This document shows positions 26,833 through 36,875 of a DNA stretch of 64,000 bases, piece by piece; position 1 is the first letter of the stretch; each line of letters opens with the position of its first letter. The notes beneath the pieces are model-generated. The model saw nothing but the letters and a program-made list of their open reading frames with translations. It made no database searches and had not been told where the DNA came from. This DNA is from Mangrovimonas sp. TPBH4 (GTDB lineage: Bacteria > Bacteroidota > Bacteroidia > Flavobacteriales > Flavobacteriaceae), in contig NZ_LBIO01000049.1 in the NCBI RefSeq assembly GCF_001280505.1, positions 248,001-312,000 on the forward strand, in the 5' to 3' direction. The translations under genes were made by a program, and so were the position numbers.

Positions 26833-27537
26833 ATGACTGGAATATTCGTAATAATTGCAATTTCTTGGCTTCTACTATACCTCATTGAAAAGCAACATAT
26901 TTTAGTCCTAGGATTTCTTCCATTAGCCAAGAGGTTCAAACAATTCTTAAGCGGATTTTTAATCACGGCCATCCTCTGTGCGCTCACAGAATTTTTAGAG
27001 TCATTTCTTAGATCATCAGATTGGATTATCAATGAAACTATCTCGAATGGAGTGGTACTAAAATCATTTTTGTGGGATTTCAATTCTGTCGTAACCGAAG
27101 AACTAATCTTTCGAGGAGCGATGTTATACATACTGATCCACAGAATAGGTCCCCAAAAAAGAATACTGATTTCTTCCATAGCATTTGGAATTTATCATTG
27201 GTTCTCCTTTGGCATTTTTGGAAATGTAATGGCAATGAGTTTAGTTTTTATTGGAACCGCATTAATGGGCTGCGCTTGGGCTTTGGCTTTTGCGAAAACA
27301 ACCTCCATAATGCTCCCAATTGGACTTCACCTAGGATGGAATTCTGTGTACAACACCATATTCTCAAAAGGACCTCTTGGACCTATGGTACTCATTCAAA
27401 AAGGCGGAAGCGAATTGACCAATTGGGCATCCTTTTTAAATTTTATAAGCGGCATGGTAATAGTTCCAATTATAGTACTGATATACGTAAAATACTTCGT
27501 CAGAAACGAACTGAAAGTCGGGATCAAAACTGCATAA
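26833..27537 (+). CDS. CPBP-family intramembrane metalloprotease, paralog of 15077-15778
   Basis: 234 residues and about six membrane segments. All CPBP motif residues are present at the same positions as in its paralog: E89, E90, R94 (TEELIFRG), H122 (FGIYHW), H166 and N170 (LPIGLHLGWN). The two differ mainly by conservative changes in membrane segments and at the C-terminal tail. Substrate unknown; CPBP proteases can process or confer immunity to small peptides. The stretch 27538-27740 after it contains no gene but a TATCTTCG element at 27691-27698 ahead of the glycosyltransferase. Confidence 0.88.
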   Translation: MTGIFVIIAISWLLLYLIEKQHILVLGFLPLAKRFKQFLSGFLITAILCALTEFLESFLRSSDWIINETISNGVVLKSFLWDFNSVVTEELIFRGAMLYILIHRIGPQKRILISSIAFGIYHWFSFGIFGNVMAMSLVFIGTALMGCAWALAFAKTTSIMLPIGLHLGWNSVYNTIFSKGPLGPMVLIQKGGSELTNWASFLNFISGMVIVPIIVLIYVKYFVRNELKVGIKTA

Positions 27538-27740
27538 AAGCCACAACAAACTTCTTTTTAACCCTTAGCCGCCTAACAAAAATTAATAGCCTAATTTTTA
27601 TATTCAGCTAAAATTAAGCCTATCCCCCTTAACCCAATAACATCTTAATTGCCAAAATCAAGTTCCCAAATCATTGTGATCGATTTTATTTATCTTCGTT
27701 TTAGAACCTCAACCACTTAAACAGGTTGTAGCCCGAGTAC

Positions 27741-28991
27741 ATGAAAATAATACTAACATCCATAGGAACAAGAGGCGACATGGAACCTTTTTTGGCTATT
27801 GGTGAAATTCTACAAGACCGAGGGCATAAGGTAATCTGTCTGTTTCCTGAGCAATTTAGGGACCTTGCAGAGGATTCGGGTTTTGAATTTGCCTCCTTGG
27901 GCAGTGAGTTCATAGAAATGCTTAACAGTCTCGTTGGACAAACCGTTATGGGAGGCGGAAGGCTTGGTTTGAAAAAACTAAAGGCACTCTTTAAACTTGC
28001 TTCAATGCAAAAAAGCATCAACCAAAACATGGTTTTGAAGCAAGAATCCCTCATTGAAAAAGCACAACCTGATAGGATTGTCCATAATGGAAAAGTCATG
28101 TATCCTGTCATCTGGGGCCTTGAACACAAGGGCAAACGAATTTTAATTAGTCCTGTCCCCTATTTGCACTACGTAAAAAATCATTCCCATCTGGCATTCC
28201 ACAAAAACTTTGGGACCACTATCAATAAATTCACCTACGATTTGGCCAATTTCGGTTTGATAAAAACCATATCAAGCTCGCTTAAAAGCTTATCAATTCC
28301 AAAGCAGATAAAAACAAGGCAAATTAAAAAGGCTTTGTTTGAAGAAAAAGTGATTTACACGATTTCCCCATCCCTTTTCAAAAGGCCTGAGTATTGGAAT
28401 GACAACCTTTACGTTTTGGGATATCACGAAAGAAAGAAAACCATAAACTGGGAGCCGTCTGCCGAATTAATATCGTTTTTGCAAAACCATTCCAAAGTAA
28501 TATTGGTGACCTTTGGAAGTATGATCAACACCAATCCTGAAAAGAAGACCAAGATCATCATGGATATCTTGGAGCGGCATGGCATCCCAACAATTATCAA
28601 TACAGCTTCGGGAGGCCTTGTGCAACCAAAAACATACAATAAGGACATTTTTCATTTTGTAAACCGCATTCCTTATGATTGGATATTCCCTAAACTGTAC
28701 GCGGTCATACACCACGGAGGCTCAGGCAGTACACATACGGCCATAAAATACGGGTGCGCCTCCATGATTATTCCGCACATTATTGACCAGTTTGTTTGGA
28801 ATGAAATTATCCATAAAAAAGATTTGGGGCCCTTGGGAATTAATATCAGCAAGATAAACACCAAAACCCTAGAACCAAAAATCATTGATTTATATACCAA
28901 TGATTCCTATAAGAAGAATGCTGAAATTTTAAGTAGGGAAATGCAAAATGAATCCTATAAAGCTGAACTTTGCAAAGTCATCGAAGCATAG
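27741..28991 (+). CDS. GT1-type (UGT/MGT-like) glycosyltransferase
   Basis: 416 residues, GT-B fold. The N-domain opens KIILTSIGTRGDMEPFLAIG, the classic start of sterol/macrolide glucosyltransferases, and the donor-binding region near the C-terminus reads HHGGSGSTHTAIKYGCASMI then IIDQFVWNE. That is the UGT signature with the D-Q pair that holds the nucleotide sugar. No signal peptide, so it works in the cytoplasm or at the inner face of the membrane on a lipid or small-molecule acceptor that cannot be deduced. Confidence 0.88.
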   Translation: MKIILTSIGTRGDMEPFLAIGEILQDRGHKVICLFPEQFRDLAEDSGFEFASLGSEFIEMLNSLVGQTVMGGGRLGLKKLKALFKLASMQKSINQNMVLKQESLIEKAQPDRIVHNGKVMYPVIWGLEHKGKRILISPVPYLHYVKNHSHLAFHKNFGTTINKFTYDLANFGLIKTISSSLKSLSIPKQIKTRQIKKALFEEKVIYTISPSLFKRPEYWNDNLYVLGYHERKKTINWEPSAELISFLQNHSKVILVTFGSMINTNPEKKTKIIMDILERHGIPTIINTASGGLVQPKTYNKDIFHFVNRIPYDWIFPKLYAVIHHGGSGSTHTAIKYGCASMIIPHIIDQFVWNEIIHKKDLGPLGINISKINTKTLEPKIIDLYTNDSYKKNAEILSREMQNESYKAELCKVIEA

Positions 28992-29084
28992 AAAATGATA
29001 TTGTTATTTAATGCAACTCTTTAAACTAACCAAATCAACAAAGGAAAATTCACCACAACCTAACCGACACAAAACTAGAAAGAT

Positions 29085-29957
29085 ATGCGCAATTTAATTT
29101 ACACCATTTTGTTTCTTGGCTCTACAATTTTAACGGCCCAAACAATAAACCAAGTCGATATTGATAAGGGATCCATGAGTTATCTCACCAAAGGAGAGGG
29201 AGAAATCATACTCTTTATTCATGGTGCCCAGGAGGACTACAGAGTATTTTTACCGCAGGTGGAACTCCTCAGTAAACAATTCAAAGTTGTGACCTACAGC
29301 AGAAGGTATAACTTCCCTAACAACAATAACCTCACCGGAACTTATAATGCTGAAACCGAAAGTGAGGATTTAAAGCGTTTAATTGAACAGCTAGGAGGCC
29401 CTGTGCACTTGGTAGGACACAGTTACGGAGGACTCATAGCCATTAACTTCGCCCTAAATTATCCCGAATTAACTAAAACTCTAATAGTATCGGAGCCTGC
29501 TTTGATTGACTGGTTAAAAACAATGCCTGAATGCAAAACCAGTTACGAGGATGTCCAAGAACACTTAATCAAGGAAACCAGAGAGGCCTTCAAGACTAAA
29601 GACACCACAATGGTTATGAAGGAATTGTTTGAGTTCTTTGCGGGAGCAGATCTGCAAGACCAGGTTCCTCCCGAAGTTTTAACCATGCTAAAGGAGAATT
29701 TAAGGGAGATAGAAGCCCTTGTGACTTCAGAAAACGGGTTTAGGTCACCTAGCTGTCAATCGCTTAAAAAATTAAGCATCCCTATCATGATCTTTACCTC
29801 AAATCACACCTTGCCCTTACTAAAATGTACCAATGTAAAACTTGTAGAGTGCCTCCCCAATGCAACCCATCATTATTTGGAAGCTGCAGGGCACGAAATG
29901 TGGCTGACCCACCCAGAAGAATTATCCCAGTACATCTCTGCATTTTTAAAAGATTAA
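29085..29957 (+). CDS. Secreted alpha/beta hydrolase
   Basis: 290 residues with a signal peptide ending at TILTAQ. The fold is shown by the oxyanion HGAQ (H46-G47), the nucleophile elbow GHSYGG with S113, and the C-terminal catalytic His in EAAGHEMW (H270). The acid is probably in the IPIMIFTSNHTLP region, where the usual Asp is not obvious. A periplasmic esterase or lactonase-like role is possible; the substrate is unknown. It is convergent with the small lipoprotein gene downstream. Confidence 0.85.
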   Translation: MRNLIYTILFLGSTILTAQTINQVDIDKGSMSYLTKGEGEIILFIHGAQEDYRVFLPQVELLSKQFKVVTYSRRYNFPNNNNLTGTYNAETESEDLKRLIEQLGGPVHLVGHSYGGLIAINFALNYPELTKTLIVSEPALIDWLKTMPECKTSYEDVQEHLIKETREAFKTKDTTMVMKELFEFFAGADLQDQVPPEVLTMLKENLREIEALVTSENGFRSPSCQSLKKLSIPIMIFTSNHTLPLLKCTNVKLVECLPNATHHYLEAAGHEMWLTHPEELSQYISAFLKD

Positions 29958-30003
29958 AATTTTCACTGAATGATTGGCCAACCAAGGTTTCAAGCCTCAT
30001 GTT

Positions 30004-30441
30004 CTAACTTCCAACTCTAACATATAGCGTTTCAAAATTACTATCGGTCCATTTTATTTTTAGCGTATCATTTACCGAATAAGTAATGGTGCCTTTATGC
30101 TTAAGCCCCTTATGAAATACCGTAATTTTATTTTTTTCCAAACTATAAGGATTATAACCTCCTCCATCAGGATCAACCACATTAAAGGATGTTGCCGATA
30201 TGTGAAAATCCGCAAAGGGAGCGCTTGGATCCTGGGACCAAAGACCAAATACGTTTGTTGTGTCCACTTCTAAATTCCGAAAGACCGTTTTTTTAGGTTG
30301 TTTAGTGTATTGAATTTCACTCGTCCCTTTACTAGGTTCAACTGCATAAGTATTGTTCGTGTTGGCATTTTTGCACGAAAAGGCACTTAAGATAAGTGCA
30401 GAGAACAGTATGTAGGCAATTTTTTTGTTCGTGTTATTCAT
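30004..30441 (-). CDS. Small lipoprotein of unknown function
   Basis: 145 residues from the ATG at 30441 (MNNTNKKIAY), with an SPII signal and lipobox SAFSC (C23). A low-complexity Asn/Thr linker precedes a compact beta-rich domain (FGLWSQDPSAPFADFHISAT, NKITVFHKGLKHKGTITYSV, LKIKWTDSNFETLYVRV). This looks like a small beta-barrel or lipocalin-like fold, but no family is recognised. It lies 24 bp after the gene at 30466-30912 and is probably co-transcribed with it. Confidence 0.7.
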   Translation of the reverse strand: MNNTNKKIAYILFSALILSAFSCKNANTNNTYAVEPSKGTSEIQYTKQPKKTVFRNLEVDTTNVFGLWSQDPSAPFADFHISATSFNVVDPDGGGYNPYSLEKNKITVFHKGLKHKGTITYSVNDTLKIKWTDSNFETLYVRVGS

Positions 30442-30465
30442 AATAATGGTTTGAACCAACGATTA

Positions 30466-30912
30466 TCAATTCTTAAACTTTGCTAGCCAATTGCATAGTT
30501 TCCTCCTAAAGCCTCCCCCTTCAATGATTTTATCCCTATGAAGCTTCACAATCAATCTATTCCCCGCCGCATCCAAAAAGCGGTAGGCCACGTAGCAAAT
30601 TCCATCCTTGTGCTCACTTAGAATGTTGATATAATCAAGACCCAATACCTTTTTGGGGGCTTCGAAGGTTTTTGAAAGGTGTACTGTTATGGTATCCATT
30701 ATGGTTTTCTGGTGGTCTTCAAAAAAGTGAATGGCGTTTAACTGCTCCTCTTCCATATCGTGCAAAAAACTAACCGCTATGCTGTTAGCATACATATTAG
30801 TATAACCGTTGGTCTCTTGGTCGGGTATTACAGCTGTAAACTCCTCATTGAGCTGTCTAAACCCCTTAAGGGCTTCAACCTGTATATAACTGTCATAATC
30901 CTGTGTTTGCAT
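30466..30912 (-). CDS. Small cytoplasmic protein of unknown function
   Basis: 148 residues without signal peptide or membrane segment; mixed alpha/beta with FEDHQKTIMDTITVHLSKTF followed by strands GICYVAYRFLDAAGNRLIVKLHRDK. No recognised family. It is the first gene of a two-gene minus-strand unit with the lipoprotein at 30004-30441. The 232-bp spacer upstream to the divergent gene at 31145 is A+T-rich and presumably holds both promoters, though no consensus pair stands out. Confidence 0.65.
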   Translation of the reverse strand: MQTQDYDSYIQVEALKGFRQLNEEFTAVIPDQETNGYTNMYANSIAVSFLHDMEEEQLNAIHFFEDHQKTIMDTITVHLSKTFEAPKKVLGLDYINILSEHKDGICYVAYRFLDAAGNRLIVKLHRDKIIEGGGFRRKLCNWLAKFKN

Positions 30913-31144
30913 AAGTTTTCTCTTGATTTCATCTAATTACTGGTAAAACTAAGGATTCCGTAAATACGTAGAAACACGGATACCGTTCTAAAAAATAACG
31001 CCTTAAGTTTACGGAAAATTAATTATTTTGTAGGAATTGTTTCGTTAATTTGAAGCCTAAAAATAATAACCTTCAAAAGACGCACCTACATAAAAACTAT
31101 ATTGACAAACAGTAATCAACTTTTTTAACTATCCATATAATTCT

Positions 31145-32878
31145 ATGAAAAAAGCAACTTTAGTTACTTTATTAGTGCTCTTAGTTTTTGGCTGCTCAAA
31201 AAAACAAGATGAAATAATCGAAGAACCCAACTTAGAAACTTTTGAACTTACAACCAATCAATCTACAGCAAAACAACTAGAACTTGTATTAATCAAATCT
31301 AATGAAATCAACTTTAACGACGATTCCTATATAGCCTCATTTGGAGACGTTGAAATCGACCTATATAAAACGGAGGATGGCAATCTCATATTTTCTGTTC
31401 CAGAAATTAATCCTGGCCCTAGGGAATTAGAATTAATTATTGGAAACAAAATAGGTACTGTCGCTTTTTCTATTGAAGAAAACACAGTTCAAAATCCCGA
31501 TATGGTAATTGAAGAAGAACTAGTAACACCTTTAAACGCTTTCCAAAGTGACCTATCCGAACTTTTGTTAGATGATTCCTTTTCTCTTGAGACAAAAAAT
31601 CAACTAAGTTCTGCACAACAGATGATTATTGATTTTTTAGCAAAATTCAATACAATATCTGACGAAGAAAAAGTGGAAGTCGCAAAATTTTACAATGCCA
31701 ACCCAATATTTACAACAGATTTTTTAAATAGTGCTTCAAGAAACTCTATGGATGGAAATTCAGATTATGACTGCTTTAAAGTGAATTCCCAAAGAGTAGT
31801 ATTAACAACAGTAACAGTACTAGGTTTTGTTACCGCATTACCACATTTAACTGCAGTTGGGCCTTTTGGCTCTGCTACAGCACTCGTAGGTTTTGTTGCT
31901 GGTGTTTATGCTGCGGCTACTATAATCAATGCAGCACGGGAAAAATTAATTAATGATTGCTTTCTCCCTTTTGAACATGCGTTAAGTGACAGTTTTGGGA
32001 ACTCAAATGATTTTGAGGTAAGTAATGATTCTGATTACAACTTTACCATAACATCTGAACAAAGGCATATAGTTGCCTCTGACTCTGAAAGTTCGAATAC
32101 CACAGTAGCGTTAACAATTGAAAAACTAAACTTAGTAAAGTACAAATGGGAAACACTAAAAAATGGCATAAACTCGTTAATTACCAATACCTCCAATTGG
32201 TTTAACAATTGGTTTGGCAATTCAAGTGCAAACTACGAAGGTATTACATACGATTTCGAGGATACACCTGAGACGTCTGAAGAGCTATCATCAGAAGGCA
32301 ATAGTGAATTTATATACATTGAAGATTTCCCTTCCGATGTAGATGTTGAATATTCTGTTGCTTCAGACAACTCCATAAATTTAAAGTTTACAGCAGACGA
32401 ATCAACTTTACCAAGAACAGTTACAGGTATTGTAAAATTTGATGATGGTGATTTTACAACAGAGAATGAATTTAGCGTTACCATAGGAAATTCAAATATT
32501 CATCCTGAGTGGGCCTTGGGATCTTGGAAACTATGGACAGCACAAGGATTTGAAGAAGATCTTGGCGATACCGGATGTTTTGATTTGTTAACTAGAACGA
32601 TAGATGGCCAAGTTTGGTATTTTTACTACTACCCTAACGGTATAGACTATATTGAATTATTTGCAGACGGAACCGTAGAATTTGTAGGAGCTACAAACGG
32701 ATGCGAAGATATTCCAAGTGAAACTCCAAGTTATTCTACTTGGTCAGTTATCAACAACACTTTAACAATCGACCTGTACTGGCTTGATTTTGAATTAACC
32801 AACTTCACGGAAGACACTACTCAATATGAATTTTATTCAAGCCCTGGAGCATTTTATCTGAACTTCTTTCAACGCTAA
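31145..32878 (+). CDS. Large lipoprotein with a C-terminal lipocalin-like domain
   Basis: 577 residues; SPII signal with lipobox FGC (C17). After an N-terminal beta-sandwich-like part (about 30-120), residues about 218-265 form a hydrophobic Gly/Ala-rich stretch (VVLTTVTVLGFVTALPHL and GSATALVGFVAGVYAAATII) that could insert in a membrane, unusual for a lipoprotein. The C-terminal about 125 residues start WALGSWKLWTAQG and have the W-x-L/strand pattern of lipocalin-like domains. No function can be assigned. First gene of an A+T-rich run of exported proteins. Confidence 0.68.
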   Translation: MKKATLVTLLVLLVFGCSKKQDEIIEEPNLETFELTTNQSTAKQLELVLIKSNEINFNDDSYIASFGDVEIDLYKTEDGNLIFSVPEINPGPRELELIIGNKIGTVAFSIEENTVQNPDMVIEEELVTPLNAFQSDLSELLLDDSFSLETKNQLSSAQQMIIDFLAKFNTISDEEKVEVAKFYNANPIFTTDFLNSASRNSMDGNSDYDCFKVNSQRVVLTTVTVLGFVTALPHLTAVGPFGSATALVGFVAGVYAAATIINAAREKLINDCFLPFEHALSDSFGNSNDFEVSNDSDYNFTITSEQRHIVASDSESSNTTVALTIEKLNLVKYKWETLKNGINSLITNTSNWFNNWFGNSSANYEGITYDFEDTPETSEELSSEGNSEFIYIEDFPSDVDVEYSVASDNSINLKFTADESTLPRTVTGIVKFDDGDFTTENEFSVTIGNSNIHPEWALGSWKLWTAQGFEEDLGDTGCFDLLTRTIDGQVWYFYYYPNGIDYIELFADGTVEFVGATNGCEDIPSETPSYSTWSVINNTLTIDLYWLDFELTNFTEDTTQYEFYSSPGAFYLNFFQR

Positions 32879-32924
32879 ATACCTAAAGATTTTTAAGTTT
32901 TGATAATGATTTTAAAAGCAAACC

Positions 32925-33302
32925 ATGAAAAAAATAATATTTATTATCACTTTACTACTAAGTTCATACAGTTATTCTCAAAAAATAAAGGGAATTAAAT
33001 ATGAGTTTGGACAAAACGAATACAACAATTGGAACCTTACTTTAATTCCAAATGCCTTTGATGGCTACGCCTCAGAAACAACCAAAACCTCAGGGGTATA
33101 TGGTGTATTACTATGCTATACCATTGCAGACAAACAATATGAAAAGTATATTGATTGTACCAGTGATTTTGTAAAAGAACGTAAAAAAGACATCCACATA
33201 GCCATGAGTTCAAGAAGTAGAAGCGATATCAACATTGTTAGAGTTGAGTTCTTCCGAAGAGATTTACCGAGAGAAACTTGGGCCCAAAAAAATTGTTTCT
33301 AA
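32925..33302 (+). CDS. Small secreted protein of unknown function
   Basis: 125 residues with a signal peptide ending at SYSYSQ. The mature part is about 105 residues with three Cys and a basic middle (VKERKKDIHIAMSSRSRSD). It lies 46 bp after the large lipoprotein and 22 bp before the WG-repeat gene, so the three are probably one unit. No family recognised. Confidence 0.65.
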   Translation: MKKIIFIITLLLSSYSYSQKIKGIKYEFGQNEYNNWNLTLIPNAFDGYASETTKTSGVYGVLLCYTIADKQYEKYIDCTSDFVKERKKDIHIAMSSRSRSDINIVRVEFFRRDLPRETWAQKNCF

Positions 33303-33324
33303 CCCCCCTATATAATTTTTTAAA

Positions 33325-36300
33325 ATGCTAAAAAAACTACACCAACTATCTTTCCTTTCAGTTTTCATTTTCACATACACCCAAAACATCAAGGCCCAGT
33401 GCCCGGAAGCAGAAGCATATGTTCAAAAAGTGCAGGCTGCCGATTCTTGGACCCCAACAGAAAGAGCCAGCAGCGGCAAGAAAATCCAAGCCTGGACTCA
33501 ATTGGGGTCATGGCATGCCTATAGGTGCGAATGTGAAAATGGTGGTAACTTATCCGACAATGATCTTAGTGGACTTGTTGAGCACTTAAACCTAATAAAA
33601 AGCCAGATAGCCTCTAACTATTCAGCCTATGGCAGTGTGCCATCTACTTCTATCTCCGATTGTAAAAAGAAAGGTGCTGCAAGCGCTTCATCCTCTGGGG
33701 CAAGAAAAAGTTCTACCCAGCAAAAATTGATGCAGAGCTTTGCCAATTACAACAAGGCCATGAACTTTAAAAAGCAGGGTGAAACCATAGCAAAAGCCTT
33801 TGCTAAAGAAGTTGAATACTATAGTCAACTTAATAAAGCTAAAACACCAGAAGATTTATTAGAAAAGTTTAACAATAACATGAATGCTATTGCAGAACTA
33901 CAAGCTCAAAATAAAGCTGATAATCTTAATCAGATTGGAAATACTATTGAATCCTCATTAAGGGATTTGAACTCAGGAAACCATGAAGGTGCTTTATTTA
34001 GTGCACTTTCATTAATAGATCAAGGCGAAGCAAGAAGAAACGCGAAACGTAAAGCAGAGCTATATAAAGCTCAATTAAAACGTGAAGCTAAAGAACAAAT
34101 GGATGCATTTTATAAAAAAGCATTAGAGCTAAATCAAGAACAAATATCTTCCTTTTACAATTTATCGGCTTATGCAATCAATAAAAATGAAGAAACTAAT
34201 TACCTATCAAATGCAGAATACCTAGAATGCTATGCTATTGATATGAAGTCTAACTACACCTTTAATAGTACATCATGGCTTACCAATTATTGTGACAAAC
34301 CGATTGTATCTGAAGTTATAGATAATCCTTATAAAACAAAACTGGATAAATATCAAAATGCTGCTGAAAGAAAAATGAATCTTTACCATAAATACAATAA
34401 CCCTATTTTCAAAAAAGGTGCCTTAAGAATAGCTGGAGCCATTGCCAATGAGAAACCAAGTGCAGCATCTTATTATCAACTTGGTCATTATGCAGGAACG
34501 GAACAGCCACTAGTAGCATTTTTAGCCTTTACCACTTCTAAAGAGCTTAATACTTCTTTTTGGGATGCGACTAAAAACCAAGAATTTTTTGAAGTAGAAA
34601 AAAGTTTGGAAAATTATGCTCAGGAAGTAATCGAAGAAAATGAAATTGAAATATTAAAAGAATTTATTCGAAGTGGCATTCATACTAAAATTCAAATAAA
34701 GGGATATTCGTTATTAGAATATACCTTACTTATGGATAAACCCGAAATAGCTCAAGTATTTCTGGATGAAACAACCAAACTTTTAAAGCATGATCAAAAG
34801 CTCAATAAAGTGAAAGAGTTTATGGCTTTGGCTACTATTTTTGATGCTGAAAAAACATTAGAAAGGTATGTTAACTTTGGCTTTGATCCTTTTACAATTT
34901 CTTGGAACAATAAAAATCTAATCCAGTTATCTGTCGATGAAAACTCTTTAAACGTATTTACTTATCTCCTTAAAAAATCTGAAAAAAAAGAGAATATAAT
35001 TCAGGAGTATCAAAATTCAGAAATCATTTTAGCCTATAAGACAAAGCAACTTGATGAAAGTCAAGAAATCATAAAAAACTTTAACTTAATACAATCTGTA
35101 AAATTAAAAAACAATTTAACCCTACATTATTATTATTTAGAAAATAGTCATTTGGTAAAATCACTTGGTGAAAACGATCCCAAATCTATACCCGATTTAA
35201 TTATTGAATCTTATTTAAGTGAAAATGACATTACCACATTAGTAGACCTAATTGAAATAGATCCATTATTTATCTCTAAAATCCCTTTCAATAAAAAGTT
35301 GACTGATGAAATCTACGATGAACAACAATGGAGATTCGCTACAAAAGAAAACACAACAAATGCCTATAAAGAATATCTAATCAATCCTAGAACCAAAAAA
35401 TATAGAACTGAAATATTACAAAACCTCATAGATATAAAAGAGGTTCCTGTACTTATTCGTGCTAGAAATAAACAAGACAAATATGGGTGTATAGACAGAA
35501 AAGGAAACATAGTGATTCCTTTCAAATATGATTTGATGTTGGAATTTAAAAATGGATTGGCAGCAGTTAAAAAAGGTAAGTTCATGGGTTTTATTAATAA
35601 AAAAGGAGAGGTAGTTATTCCTATAAAATACCAGGGTGCATTTTCCTTTGAAAACAATTTAGCTTTGGTTCTTGAGAATGACAAGGCATACTCTATTAAC
35701 AGAAAAGGAGAAAAGATTGCTGAAATTGGAGAGTATTTGAATACAACTTACTGGGGCACAGACCTACTATCTACCACAAAAAATGGAGAACATATATTGA
35801 CTAATCGCAAAGGAGAAAAGATTGCAGGAGAAGAATTTGAGTATTTTGTTTACGATCCTACTAAAATAATGAAACCCTTCTCAAAAGATTTCGTTCTGGT
35901 ACAAAGTTCAGAAAACAATAAATTCGGTATAATAAACCATAGTGGTAAAATAATAATACCACCAGTATATGCACAGATATTACCTAATTTTTCGCAAGGT
36001 TTATTTTTTGCTCAAAAGAAGGTTGATGGCAAATGGGGTGTTATTGATTCTGAAAACAACGAACTAACTCCATTTATATATGATAGTGCCAATTATATTA
36101 GATGGGGTAACTTATTTTCTCCACATAAAGAAGCTTATGTTAATATTGGAAATGACAAAGTAATTATTAAATCAGATGGTACTCAGATTGAATACGCTAC
36201 TGACTGGGAAGTAAAAGACTATGATGTAAATGACTCTTATGGAACTGAATATAGTGTACCATTCCCCTATTTAGGAGATCATAATTTAATAAAAGGATAT

Positions 36301-36537
36301 TTTAATCATATAAAAAAAATAACCAAACTTCAATGTGAGGCTTCTGTAAAAACTAAAATGAATTGGCAAATCAAAAGTGTGAAATTTGGGATAAATGATG
36401 AAGATGGTAGGACAATTATTAAGCCTTCAATGATTCTTATAAATGGTTTTAGTTTTGATTATATAGAAATGGAATTAGATGGTAAACCATTCTTGGTTAA
36501 TGTAGAAGGAGATCTAGTTGAAAAATCTGAAATTTAA
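33325..36537 (+). CDS. Large secreted WG-repeat protein
   Basis: 1070 residues with a signal peptide ending near NIKAQ. The order is: an N-terminal domain with C-rich spacing (residues 25-110), a Ser/Ala linker, a long helical region (about 130-480), an ankyrin-like part (about 430-560), and C-terminal WG beta-repeats (about 710-1000) such as YGCIDRKGNIVIPFKYD, MGFINKKGEVVIPIKYQ and KWGVIDSENNELTPFIYD. WG repeats form extended solenoids thought to bind ligands. The first about 450 nt are visibly richer in G+C than the rest, which suggests a fused or mosaic gene. Confidence 0.82.
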   Translation: MLKKLHQLSFLSVFIFTYTQNIKAQCPEAEAYVQKVQAADSWTPTERASSGKKIQAWTQLGSWHAYRCECENGGNLSDNDLSGLVEHLNLIKSQIASNYSAYGSVPSTSISDCKKKGAASASSSGARKSSTQQKLMQSFANYNKAMNFKKQGETIAKAFAKEVEYYSQLNKAKTPEDLLEKFNNNMNAIAELQAQNKADNLNQIGNTIESSLRDLNSGNHEGALFSALSLIDQGEARRNAKRKAELYKAQLKREAKEQMDAFYKKALELNQEQISSFYNLSAYAINKNEETNYLSNAEYLECYAIDMKSNYTFNSTSWLTNYCDKPIVSEVIDNPYKTKLDKYQNAAERKMNLYHKYNNPIFKKGALRIAGAIANEKPSAASYYQLGHYAGTEQPLVAFLAFTTSKELNTSFWDATKNQEFFEVEKSLENYAQEVIEENEIEILKEFIRSGIHTKIQIKGYSLLEYTLLMDKPEIAQVFLDETTKLLKHDQKLNKVKEFMALATIFDAEKTLERYVNFGFDPFTISWNNKNLIQLSVDENSLNVFTYLLKKSEKKENIIQEYQNSEIILAYKTKQLDESQEIIKNFNLIQSVKLKNNLTLHYYYLENSHLVKSLGENDPKSIPDLIIESYLSENDITTLVDLIEIDPLFISKIPFNKKLTDEIYDEQQWRFATKENTTNAYKEYLINPRTKKYRTEILQNLIDIKEVPVLIRARNKQDKYGCIDRKGNIVIPFKYDLMLEFKNGLAAVKKGKFMGFINKKGEVVIPIKYQGAFSFENNLALVLENDKAYSINRKGEKIAEIGEYLNTTYWGTDLLSTTKNGEHILTNRKGEKIAGEEFEYFVYDPTKIMKPFSKDFVLVQSSENNKFGIINHSGKIIIPPVYAQILPNFSQGLFFAQKKVDGKWGVIDSENNELTPFIYDSANYIRWGNLFSPHKEAYVNIGNDKVIIKSDGTQIEYATDWEVKDYDVNDSYGTEYSVPFPYLGDHNLIKGYFNHIKKITKLQCEASVKTKMNWQIKSVKFGINDEDGRTIIKPSMILINGFSFDYIEMELDGKPFLVNVEGDLVEKSEI

Positions 36538-36663
36538 AGTTATAGTAATTAAAAAACGATTTACCAATCAAGTAGACAGCGTAACACTAGAATCCAATTC
36601 TACCAGCTGTAGCTCCCATATTGGGCAAACAGGGACTACATGATAACTTTTAAAAATCGAAAC

Positions 36664-36816
36664 ATGAAAACCCCATTGTTCTTTTTAGTAGTGATCTTTT
36701 TGAGCCTTCAAGCAAAGGCTCAAAAAGATGATACCTTTGAAAACCTTTGGTTTGCTTTAGAACATCCCAAAGAGGTATTTACTTTAGATCTTACGTTTAG
36801 CAAAGATGCGCTATAA
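36664..36816 (+). pseudogene. Truncated secreted LRR-protein N-terminus
   Basis: A 50-codon frame: signal peptide (MKTPLFFLVVIFLSLQAKAQ) followed by FENLWFALEHPKEVFTLDLTF, which resembles the N-cap of Bacteroidota leucine-rich-repeat proteins (a short helix, then the first LDL strand). It then ends after SKDAL and stop. An intact protein would continue with repeats. I read it as the remnant left by a deletion; the rest of the 36538-36875 spacer holds nothing recognisable. Confidence 0.5.
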
Positions 36817-36875
36817 TATATAATACAACATGCAGGATAACCCAAACTGCAAAATTTATCTAGAAAATAAAAATA

